A stretch of 5,968 nt of DNA from an uncultured Erythrobacter sp. (GTDB lineage Bacteria > Pseudomonadota > Alphaproteobacteria > Sphingomonadales > Sphingomonadaceae): positions 1-5,968 of the forward strand of contig CAMYIQ010000064.1 of assembly GCA_947258465.1 (NCBI GenBank). Direction: 5' to 3'. Of this stretch, positions 1 through 5,968 are shown in pieces. The position numbers and the translations under genes are program-made. How positions within the stretch are numbered: position 1 is the stretch's first letter; the number at the start of each line of letters is the position of its first letter. The notes under the pieces were generated by a model, which saw nothing but the letters and a program-made list of their open reading frames with translations, did not search any database and had not been told where the DNA came from.

Positions 1-2
1 CC

Positions 3-114
3 TTGGCGTCGCCAAGGTTACACGGGCGGCTCAGCCTGACGAGCGCCGACGAAACCAGACAGGCATACGAGCGGATCATGGCGGCGTAAGGCTGCGTATC
101 CTGCCGCGTCTTAA
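3..114 (+). pseudogene. Probable remnant of an NDP-forming acyl-CoA synthetase (ATP-grasp region)
   Basis: The frame from position 3 reads to a stop at 87-89 and gives a peptide containing ASPRLHG, then LSLTSADETRQAYERIMAA. This resembles the stretch of ADP/NDP-forming acetate-CoA ligases that normally reads roughly S-P-x-x-x-H-K-x-x-x-G-G-V-x-L-x-L, then an acidic/Ala/Arg helix ending in AY..I. The block between the His and the Leu-x-Leu strand looks shortened. Skipping one base at 87 gives KAAYPAA, the expected continuation of the helix, followed at once by a stop at 112-114. A frame change plus a shortened motif suggests a decayed gene tail rather than a working C-terminus. The similarity is from memory of the family and the fragment is short. 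It could instead be the true end of an unrelated gene that starts left of the window. Confidence 0.42.
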
Positions 115-136
115 CCGGGGAGACCGTAAAAACGAC

Positions 137-142
137 AAAGGA
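137..142 (+). promoter_or_regulatory. Ribosome binding site of pfkB
   Basis: AAAGGA lies 10 bases before the ATG at 153. It supports that ATG, which is also where the conserved N-terminal strand of the PfkB family (I-x-T-L-T-L-N-P-x-I-D) begins. Confidence 0.6.
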
Positions 143-152
143 TCCCCTCGTC

Positions 153-1082
153 ATGATAGCCACCCTGACGCTCAACCCGACTATCGATGGCGCGGCGCAG
201 GCCGAGGTGGTGAAGCCGATGCACAAGATCCGCACATTCGATGAGCATTATTACCCTGGCGGAGGCGGTCTCAACGTTGCGCGCGTCATCAATGAACTCG
301 GCGGCCAGTCCTACGCGCTTTACCTTGCAGGTGGAGCAACAGGCGGCGTGCTGCAGGAGCTCGTCAAGCAAGCAAGGGTGCGTGCCGAACGCTTCTCGAT
401 CTCCGGCTCCACGCGGATCAGCCACGCGATCTACGAACGGTCCACCAATCTCGAATTTCGCTTCGTGCCGCAGGGTCCGGAAGTCTCCGAACGCGACTGC
501 GAAGTCGTCCTGCGAGCGCTGCAAACGCTCGATTGCAAATATCTCGTGGCAAGCGGGAGTCTTCCGCGCGGGCTGCGTAGCGATATCTACGCCGTCGTCG
601 GTGCGATTTGCCAGCGCCGAGGCATCAAGCTGGTGCTGGACAGTTCTGGAGACGCTCTGCGGCATGGCATTGGTGGCGGCGTTCACCTGGCAAAGCCGAG
701 CCTAGGCGAACTCGAAACGCTCGTCGGCCGAAGGCTGGCGACCGCGGCAGAGCAGGAAACGGCGGCCCAAGCCATCGTGCGCGATAATGGCCTCGACATG
801 CTCGCTCTCACTCTGGGGCGCGATGGCGCCATGCTTGTAACGCCCGAGAAGACCGTGATGCACGCCGCACCGAAGATCAATGCACAAAGCGCCGTCGGTG
901 CGGGAGACAGCTTCCTTGCCGCAATGACCGTTCGCCTTGCCGCAGGCGACGCGCCCGAGGCGGCCTTTCTTTACGGCATGGCAGCTGGCGCTGCCACGGC
1001 GCTTACACCAGGAACTTCGCTATGCAGGCGCAGCGATGTCGAGCGGCTCTATGCCGAACTCAGAGAGCGCAGCGAGGGTTAG
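153..1082 (+). CDS. pfkB: 6-phosphofructokinase, PfkB (Pfk-2) family
   Basis: A cytoplasmic sugar kinase of the ribokinase/PfkB superfamily, expected to phosphorylate fructose 6-phosphate to fructose 1,6-bisphosphate with ATP. The 309 residues equal the length of E. coli Pfk-2 and the motifs align throughout: N-terminal TLTLNPTID (4-12), substrate loop PGGGGLNVAR (35-44), GGATGG (60-65), SGSLPRG (134-140), LDSSGDAL (162-169), KPSLGELE (181-188), LGRDGAML (221-228), and the ATP/anion-hole signature GAGDSF (249-254) with Asp252 as expected catalytic base. GGGG at the substrate loop and DSSG favour Pfk-2 over 1-phosphofructokinase FruK, which usually has GGKG. Tagatose 6-phosphate use cannot be excluded. 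The ATG is supported by AAAGGA ten bases upstream. The metal ATPase follows after 85 bases on the same strand, so the two may be co-transcribed. The gene is intact. Confidence 0.93.
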   Translation: MIATLTLNPTIDGAAQAEVVKPMHKIRTFDEHYYPGGGGLNVARVINELGGQSYALYLAGGATGGVLQELVKQARVRAERFSISGSTRISHAIYERSTNLEFRFVPQGPEVSERDCEVVLRALQTLDCKYLVASGSLPRGLRSDIYAVVGAICQRRGIKLVLDSSGDALRHGIGGGVHLAKPSLGELETLVGRRLATAAEQETAAQAIVRDNGLDMLALTLGRDGAMLVTPEKTVMHAAPKINAQSAVGAGDSFLAAMTVRLAAGDAPEAAFLYGMAAGAATALTPGTSLCRRSDVERLYAELRERSEG

Positions 1083-1154
1083 GGTGGCAGGCAAGCAACT
1101 GTAAGAGCCAGCGCTCATTACCGTCTTGATCCAGAAGCACTTTGGTTCAGCCTT

Positions 1155-1160
1155 GAGGGA
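1155..1160 (+). promoter_or_regulatory. Ribosome binding site that decides the TTG start of the P-type ATPase
   Basis: GAGGGA lies 7 bases before an in-frame TTG at 1168. The longer reading from the TTG at 1126 has no comparable Shine-Dalgarno sequence, and the first in-frame ATG (1381) would cut off the whole HMA-like domain. The 1168 start also puts the first beta strand (SLTLEVG) right at the N-terminus. Confidence 0.5.
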
Positions 1161-1167
1161 ATTCGCT

Positions 1168-3561
1168 TTGGCATCACTCACTTTAGAAGTCGGAAATCTC
1201 TTTGAAGAACTCGATCACCTCGGCGTGGAGAAGCAGCTGCGGCATGAAGCCGGCGTAAGCCGGGCCACTGCAAACCCCGCGGGGGGCAGCGTGACCGTGG
1301 AATACGACCCTGCGCAGACCGATGGGACGCGGCTTCAGAGCCTGATCAAAAGCTGCGGTTTCCGCTGCCGTGGCGGCATCATGCCGAAGCATGTCTGCAA
1401 ACCGGCGGAAGCAAATCTTTCGGAATCCGGCAGGGGACCGGGGCGCGGTGCGGACAGCAGGGGAGAACAGGCAGTTCACCACGACCACCGCCAAGGCGGG
1501 GCGAAGGACGAAATGGCCCAGGAAATGGGCCACGGGGCAGGCATGGACATGCAGGAGATGGTACGCGACATGCGCAACCGTTTCTGGATTGCCTTCATCT
1601 TCACGATCCCGATTTTCATCTACTCCCCGATGGGCGGCTTTTTCACTCCTCCGGCCCCGCCGTTCGGCATGAATCTTGAGCTTTTTCTGTTCGGCCTGGC
1701 GAGCGCGGCCGTGCTCTATCCGGTCTGGCCATTTGTGGTCGCTGCATGGCGCGCCCTTCGCAATGGCATTCTCAATATGGCCGTGCTTGTCGTGCTTTCG
1801 GTCGGCACCGGCTATCTCTTCAGCGTCGGATCGACATTTTTCTTTCCCGGCGTGCAATTCTATGAGGCCGTCGCCATCCTGCTCGTGTTCATCCTCCTCG
1901 GGCACTGGCTGGAAATGCGCGCGCGCGCGGGCGCGTCGGCGGCGATCCGGGCTCTGCTCGACCTGGCCCCGCCAATGGCGGTCGTTCTGCGCGATGGCGA
2001 GGAGCAGGAAATCCCAACGGCCGACGTCCTTGAAGGCGACACCGTGCTCATCCGCCCGGGCAACAAGATCCCCGTAGACGGGGAGGTATTGGAAGGCAGC
2101 TCCCAAGTCGATGAATCGATGCTGACCGGCGAATCCATGCCGGTCGCAAAAGGACCCGGTGACGAGGTCATCGGAGCGACCATCAACAAGAGCGGCAGTT
2201 TCCGCTACCGGGCGACCAAGGTCGGCGCTGACACGGCGCTCGCGCAAATCGTGAAGCTCGTGCAGGAGGCGCAGAATTCCAAGGCGCCCGCGCAATTGCT
2301 CGCCGACCGCGCGTCGCAATGGCTTGTTCTGATCGCGATCGTCATTGGCCTCGGAACGTTTGCTGTCTGGTTCTGGTGGATCGGTGAGACATTGCTGTTT
2401 GCCGTGACCCTGACAATCACGGTCTTCGTGATCGCCTGCCCCGATGCGCTCGGACTGGCCACACCGATGGCGGTCATGGTCGGCACCGGGCTCGGCGCAA
2501 GTCGCGGCATTCTGTTCAAGAACGCGTCGGCGCTGGAAGACGCCACAAAGCTCAATGTCGTTATCTTCGACAAGACCGGCACCTTGACGATGGGCGAACC
2601 GCGCGTCGTGGATATCGTGGCCGCCGAGGGCCGCATGCCCGAACAGGTGTTGCTACTGGCCGCTGCGGTCGAAAAGGGATCGGAGCATCCGCTCGCCCTT
2701 GCCATCCTTGACAAGGCCGAAGGACTGAAGATCCCCGAAGCGCGCGATTTTCTCAACCGCGACGGGAGAGGGGCGCAGGCGGACGTCAACGGCGATACCG
2801 TTTTCCTCGGCAACCGCCGGCTGATGGACGAAGAATCAATCTCACTGGGAGGGCTGGCTGACAAGGCCGAGGAACTCAAGGGAGCGGGCCGCACGGTCGT
2901 CCATGTCGCTCACCAGGGGATTCTTGTAGGCCTGATCGCGATCGCCGATGCGCCGCGTCCGACGGCCAAGGCCGCGATTGCCCGGCTGCATGACAAGGGC
3001 GTCGAGGTCGCCATGCTCACCGGCGACAATGAGGGTACCGCGCGGCGCGTGGCCGAGGAACTGGGTATCGACATCGTGCTCGCCGATGTGCTTCCCGGCC
3101 AGAAGGCCGACAAGGTGAAAGAGCTTCAGGCGCAAGGAAAAAGAGTCGGAATGGTCGGGGATGGCATCAATGATGCGCCTGCCCTGACCCAGGCCGATGT
3201 GGGCTTTGCGATCGGGGCCGGTACCGATGTGGCCATGGAAAGCGCAGACGTCGTGCTGATGCGAAGTGATCCCTACGATGTTGTCGGCGCGGTGGAGCTG
3301 TCGCGTGCGACGCTGCGAAAGATGCATCAGAACCTGTTCTGGGCGGTCGCCTACAACGTCATCGCCTTTCCCGCCGCCGCCGGTGTCTTCTATCCGTTCA
3401 TTATTAGTCCCGCTGTCGCAGCAATCGCCATGTCCGGCAGTTCCGTCCTTGTCGCGGTCAATGCCCTGCTGCTCAAACGCACCCGCCTCGACAGCTATAC
3501 GCCTGGAGACTCCGCCCAAGAGGCCCCCGCCCCGCTTGTTCCCGGTCAGGCACCTGGCTGA
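1168..3561 (+). CDS. Heavy-metal translocating P1B-type ATPase, probable Cu(I) exporter, CPD variant
   Basis: An inner-membrane ATP-driven pump, about 797 residues from the TTG at 1168 (811 if the TTG at 1126 is used). Residues ~1-69 form a degenerate HMA-like domain that lacks the MxCxxC loop. Instead Cys63, Cys67 and Cys77 sit at its end. A His/Met-rich linker follows (HHDH at 104-107; Met116, 120, 126, 128, 131, 135). Likely membrane segments are near 139-161, 169-192, 203-221, 232-248, 385-405, 408-432, 723-743 and 747-769. Catalytic motifs are complete: TGES (320-323), DKTGTLT with phosphorylated Asp468, the SEHPLA nucleotide-site HP (507-508) and GDGIND (664-669). The TM6 metal motif is CPD (424-426) rather than CPC or CPH. 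TM7 has YN (729-730) and TM8 has MSGSS (755-759) with Asn765, as in Cu(I) pumps of the P1B-1 type. P1B ATPase is near certain; copper is inferred, and the CPD site leaves substrate open. Confidence 0.93.
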   Translation: MASLTLEVGNLFEELDHLGVEKQLRHEAGVSRATANPAGGSVTVEYDPAQTDGTRLQSLIKSCGFRCRGGIMPKHVCKPAEANLSESGRGPGRGADSRGEQAVHHDHRQGGAKDEMAQEMGHGAGMDMQEMVRDMRNRFWIAFIFTIPIFIYSPMGGFFTPPAPPFGMNLELFLFGLASAAVLYPVWPFVVAAWRALRNGILNMAVLVVLSVGTGYLFSVGSTFFFPGVQFYEAVAILLVFILLGHWLEMRARAGASAAIRALLDLAPPMAVVLRDGEEQEIPTADVLEGDTVLIRPGNKIPVDGEVLEGSSQVDESMLTGESMPVAKGPGDEVIGATINKSGSFRYRATKVGADTALAQIVKLVQEAQNSKAPAQLLADRASQWLVLIAIVIGLGTFAVWFWWIGETLLFAVTLTITVFVIACPDALGLATPMAVMVGTGLGASRGILFKNASALEDATKLNVVIFDKTGTLTMGEPRVVDIVAAEGRMPEQVLLLAAAVEKGSEHPLALAILDKAEGLKIPEARDFLNRDGRGAQADVNGDTVFLGNRRLMDEESISLGGLADKAEELKGAGRTVVHVAHQGILVGLIAIADAPRPTAKAAIARLHDKGVEVAMLTGDNEGTARRVAEELGIDIVLADVLPGQKADKVKELQAQGKRVGMVGDGINDAPALTQADVGFAIGAGTDVAMESADVVLMRSDPYDVVGAVELSRATLRKMHQNLFWAVAYNVIAFPAAAGVFYPFIISPAVAAIAMSGSSVLVAVNALLLKRTRLDSYTPGDSAQEAPAPLVPGQAPG

Positions 3562-3615
3562 GTGTCAGGCCTTGATGCCGAAGAAGCGTCCTTCACTGCA
3601 AGAGCGTCCGACGCC
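3562..3615. other. Convergent intergenic gap between the ATPase and aidB
   Basis: These 54 bases separate two genes that run toward each other. I see no GC-rich hairpin followed by a T run on either strand. There is only a short direct repeat, AGCGTCC at 3585-3591 and 3603-3609. Termination here, if it occurs, is not visible as a classical intrinsic terminator. Confidence 0.5.
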
Positions 3616-5271
3616 TCATTCGCTTGGCAGGGCACGGGCCAACAGCCGGTCGGTGTCAAGCGAAGCACTCGCAGCGCCATGAAGAAACGCACGGTTGTCG
3701 GGATCGAGCCGCGTCGCGCAGAACCCGGCGAGAACGGCAGATGGTGCATCGCGAAGGCAGGCTGCTTCCAGCGCGAGCGCGACCGTCTCGACGAAGGCGC
3801 GCGCTTCGGATTCCGCGGGAACACCATTGACACGAATGCCGTCGATGCGATCGATGGCCGCATCGAGCAGCGGATGCGCGCCCTGCGCCAGGCCAAGTTC
3901 CGCGCGCAGGGCTTCCCACGCCCCCGGTTCCCGCGTAAGCGCGCGGAGGGGATCGAGCGCGATCACGTTGCCCGACCCCTCCCAGATCGCATTCAGAGGG
4001 CTCTGCCGAAAAAGGCGCGGCATGGGCCCCTCTTCCACAAAGCCGGCGCCGCCAAGACACTCAAGCGCTTCGTAGACGAAGCCGGGTTGACGTTTGCAGA
4101 CCCAATATTTTGCGATCGGCGTCGCGAGGCGCGCAAAGGCCGCTTCGCGTTCGTCGCTGGCCTGCGCAGCGTCGAACGCCGAGGCGATGCGGATCATCAG
4201 CGCCGTCGCGGCCTCGACCTCGAGCGCGAGGTCGGCGAGAACACCGCGCATGGCGGGCTGGTCGGCCAATTGGCGCTGGAAGGCCGTGCGGTGCCGCGTA
4301 TGCCATGCGGCTTGCGTAAGAGCTGCACGCATTCCCGCGGCGGACCCTGCAATGCAGTCGAGCCGTGTACCCTGCACCATATCGATGATGGTCCGTATGC
4401 CCCTACCTTCTTCCCCGACACGCTGGGCCCAGGCGCCGTGATATTCGATTTCGGACGAGGCGTTGGAGCGGTCGCCGAGCTTGTCTTTGAGCCGCATGAT
4501 GTGAATGGCATTGCGGGTCCCGTCGGGGCGCCAGCGCGGCACGAGAAAGCAGGTCAGACCGCCTTCTGCGTAGGCGAGGGTCAGAAAGGCGTCGGACATC
4601 GGGGCGGAACAGAACCACTTGTGGCCGATCAGCTCATATTCCCCCGTCCCGAGCGCATGCGCGCGTGTAGTATTCGCGCGAACGTCGCTACCGCCCTGCT
4701 TCTCGGTCATCGCCATGCCCATTGTCGCGCCAGTCTTCTCAGCCGCCGGGATAAACCGCGGGTCATATCGGCCGCTGGTAACGCGCGGCTCCCATTCAGC
4801 GGCTACGGCCGGTTCGGCGCGGAGCGCGGGAACGACCGCGTAAGTCATCGACATCGGGCAGGCCGTGCCCGCGTCGGCCTGGGTCATGAGGTAGAGGAGC
4901 GAAGCGTGCAGCGTATGACCCGCCTGTTCGGCGGTCCAGGCCGCCCCCGACACGCCCGATTCAAGACCGAGGCGCATGAGTTGGTGGTAGGCGGGATGAA
5001 ACTCGACTTCGTCGATCCGGTGGCCGAAGCGGTCGAAGGTTTTCAGCTTTGGCGGATTTTCGTTGGCAAGGCGCCCCCATTCGAGCGCCTCGAAACTGCC
5101 GACGCGTTTGCCAAATACAGCAAGCTGGTCGCGGTGCGCAGCCGCCCCGTTTCGTTCGAGTGCGCTTTGCAGAGGAACGTCGAGCTCGAAGGCGTTGAAA
5201 TCCACAAGGGGTGGAGGCTGATTGAGCACCTCATGCGTGGCAAGCTGGTCTGGCAAAGAGATTCTCGGCAT
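3616..5271 (-). CDS. aidB: AidB-type acyl-CoA dehydrogenase (alkylation-response flavoprotein)
   Basis: An FAD-containing member of the acyl-CoA dehydrogenase superfamily, 551 residues from the ATG at 5271 (E. coli AidB is about 541). E. coli AidB binds DNA and is induced with the Ada response; its physiological reaction is unsettled. Shared blocks in order: HEVLNQPPPL near the N-terminus, GRLANENPP (66-74), FHPAYH (91-96), the FAD-site signature MTEKQGGSD (188-196), GHKWFCSAP (216-224), the AidB-typical RLKDKLGDRSNAS (260-272), ECLGGAGF (404-411) and IWEGSGN (429-435), whose Glu431 lies at the position of the superfamily's active-site region. A GTG at 5313 would add 14 residues but has no Shine-Dalgarno and no counterpart in AidB. 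The ATG at 5271 is preceded by only a weak GGCGAGA. It converges on the ATPase gene and diverges from the gene at 5354. A plain catabolic dehydrogenase is a less likely alternative. Confidence 0.9.
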   Translation of the reverse strand: MPRISLPDQLATHEVLNQPPPLVDFNAFELDVPLQSALERNGAAAHRDQLAVFGKRVGSFEALEWGRLANENPPKLKTFDRFGHRIDEVEFHPAYHQLMRLGLESGVSGAAWTAEQAGHTLHASLLYLMTQADAGTACPMSMTYAVVPALRAEPAVAAEWEPRVTSGRYDPRFIPAAEKTGATMGMAMTEKQGGSDVRANTTRAHALGTGEYELIGHKWFCSAPMSDAFLTLAYAEGGLTCFLVPRWRPDGTRNAIHIMRLKDKLGDRSNASSEIEYHGAWAQRVGEEGRGIRTIIDMVQGTRLDCIAGSAAGMRAALTQAAWHTRHRTAFQRQLADQPAMRGVLADLALEVEAATALMIRIASAFDAAQASDEREAAFARLATPIAKYWVCKRQPGFVYEALECLGGAGFVEEGPMPRLFRQSPLNAIWEGSGNVIALDPLRALTREPGAWEALRAELGLAQGAHPLLDAAIDRIDGIRVNGVPAESEARAFVETVALALEAACLRDAPSAVLAGFCATRLDPDNRAFLHGAASASLDTDRLLARALPSE

Positions 5272-5353
5272 ATCCGAGTCTCGCCGAGACAGCGAAAAAG
5301 CGCAACTCCTCACTGGGCGAAGTGCTTTATCTGCCCATTATTGATGGAACCGA
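5272..5353. promoter_or_regulatory. Shared divergent promoter region of aidB and the right-edge gene
   Basis: These 82 bases separate two divergent start codons and must hold both promoters if each gene is expressed from here. Visible elements are an inverted repeat GTCTCG-C-CGAGAC (5278-5290), an overlapping CTCGG-N5-CCGAG (5264-5278) covering the aidB start codon, and AAAGCGCAA (5297-5305). No convincing -35/-10 pair could be assigned to either strand. The role is inferred from gene arrangement. Confidence 0.5.
5278..5290. repeat. Near-perfect inverted repeat next to the aidB start
   Basis: Arms GTCTCG and CGAGAC flank a single C. The arms are exact over 6 bases. The CCGAG half recurs at 5274-5278 and, inverted, at 5264-5268. 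The position just upstream of the aidB ATG could suit an operator. With so short a spacer it would not form a stable RNA hairpin, so a protein site is the more natural reading, but it is unproven. Confidence 0.35.
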
Positions 5354-5968
5354 ATGATGCCATGCGATGACAAGACCGACAGCTGTGCTGCAGAACAGGC
5401 TGAAGGGAAGGCGGCGGACTGGGCCAATGCCGAGTGCATGTGCGTAACGCTCGACCGGCAGCGTTTGGCGACCCTCCTCGATACGGAACTCGGCGAGAGC
5501 GGAGCCGGCGACACCCTCCTTGCATCGCAATCGACCCTCTTTGCCGCTGCCCCGGTATTCATCGATCCAGCTACGCTTTCGGCCATGACGCAGGTTGTCG
5601 CGGCCATCGAGACCGTCGCCAAAACCCCCGCCTTCCGCTCGGTTGTCATGGGCTGGGCGCCTTCGTCAGCCGCCCGAGATTTCGGGCCCAAAGGGGTTTT
5701 TATGGGCTACGACTTCCATCTCACCGCCAACGGTCCGCGGCTCATCGAGATCAACACCAATGCCGGCGGCGCTTTTCTGAACGCCTTGCTTGCCGATGCG
5801 CAAACCCAATGCTGCAGGGAAACACGACCGGCTCTGGCCGCATACATCTCACAGGACACGTTTCGGACAAGAATTGCCCGGATGTTCGAGGAGGAGAGGC
5901 TTGCGCAGGATCGTTCCGGTGAGCTCGAATCCCTAGCCATCGTCGTGTATGATCCTGAAGGACAGCCG
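5354..5968 (+). CDS. Uncharacterised protein with an ATP-grasp-like EINTNAGG block (partial, runs off the right edge)
   Basis: An open frame of 205 codons with no stop before the window ends. An in-frame stop at 5342-5344 limits the start to the ATG at 5354 or 5357; GGAA at 5346-5349 lies 4 or 7 bases upstream respectively. I cannot name the family. Visible: a polar N-terminus with Cys4, 11, 28 and 30; an Ala-rich helical stretch (72-99); then FGPKGVFMGYDFHL (110-123) and LIEINTNAGGAFLNALL (130-146), followed by a CC pair (153-154) and a charged helix (170-190). The IEIN strand with Glu132 and Asn134 resembles the final metal-binding E-x-N strand of ATP-grasp ligases, and a strand-turn-strand before it fits that reading. 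This is inference from one motif; ligase function is not established. No signal peptide is seen. It is transcribed divergently from aidB, so co-regulation is possible. Confidence 0.75.
   Translation, partial: MMPCDDKTDSCAAEQAEGKAADWANAECMCVTLDRQRLATLLDTELGESGAGDTLLASQSTLFAAAPVFIDPATLSAMTQVVAAIETVAKTPAFRSVVMGWAPSSAARDFGPKGVFMGYDFHLTANGPRLIEINTNAGGAFLNALLADAQTQCCRETRPALAAYISQDTFRTRIARMFEEERLAQDRSGELESLAIVVYDPEGQP

Noticed and set aside
116..148. GGGGA (117-121) and TCCCC (143-147) as a hairpin hiding the pfkB ribosome binding site
   Set aside because: The arms are only five bases with a 21-base loop; such a pair is expected by chance in GC-rich DNA.
1126..1140. TTGAT at 1126 as half of an FNR/CRP-type box
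   Set aside because: The required ATCAA half is not present at the right spacing; the following bases do not match.
1183..2319. A 378-codon open frame on the - strand
   Set aside because: It is antisense to the P-type ATPase, rich in His/Arg/Asp and without recognisable domains; the sense frame carries all the ATPase motifs there.
2205..3519. Further - strand open frames (2205-2894, 2842-3519)
   Set aside because: They are antisense to the catalytic domains of the ATPase, of low complexity and without motifs.
3562..5370. A 602-codon open frame on the + strand, longer than the aidB frame opposite it
   Set aside because: It lies antisense to almost all of aidB, whose protein matches E. coli AidB along its full length. 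The + strand translation is Arg/Gly-rich, shows no recognisable motif and is what a high-GC gene leaves on its opposite strand.
5338..5691. - strand frames over the aidB upstream gap and the right-edge gene
   Set aside because: They are opposite the more convincing 5354 frame and have no recognisable features.
5434..5922. A 162-codon + strand frame near the right edge
   Set aside because: It overlaps the 5354 gene in another frame. Its translation is Arg/His/Cys-rich with no motif, whereas the 5354 frame gives a coherent protein with GYDFHL and EINTNAGG blocks.

Overview
The window is GC-rich and densely coding, and the proteins look proteobacterial, most likely alphaproteobacterial. That placement is an inference from composition and protein style; there is no rRNA or other taxonomic marker here. 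No mobile element, tRNA, rRNA or CRISPR array was seen.

Layout, left to right. Positions 3-114 hold what looks like a decayed fragment of an NDP-forming acyl-CoA synthetase (ATP-grasp part), readable only across a frame change. A complete PfkB-type 6-phosphofructokinase follows (153-1082). Next, on the same strand after an 85-base gap, is a complete heavy-metal P1B-type ATPase (1168-3561), probably a copper exporter. It has an unusual CPD metal motif, a degenerate N-terminal HMA-like domain and a His/Met-rich linker. Converging on it from the other strand is a complete AidB-type acyl-CoA dehydrogenase homologue (5271 down to 3616). Diverging from aidB across an 82-base gap is a gene that runs off the right edge (5354 onward). 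It encodes a protein I cannot name, with a conserved-looking block resembling the E-x-N metal-binding strand of ATP-grasp enzymes.

How they may work together. The left half (acyl-CoA synthetase remnant, Pfk-2, metal ATPase) resembles the low-oxygen or stress islands of alphaproteobacteria, where fermentation and glycolysis genes sit beside CPx-type ATPases. No FNR-type box was found to support this. The right half is a separate transcription unit: an alkylation-response type flavoprotein and a divergent uncharacterised gene sharing one small promoter region. That region contains an inverted-repeat cluster and an AAAGCGCAA string resembling part of the E. coli Ada box. The most promising unexplained item is the partial gene at the right edge; nothing here by itself demonstrates a new system.
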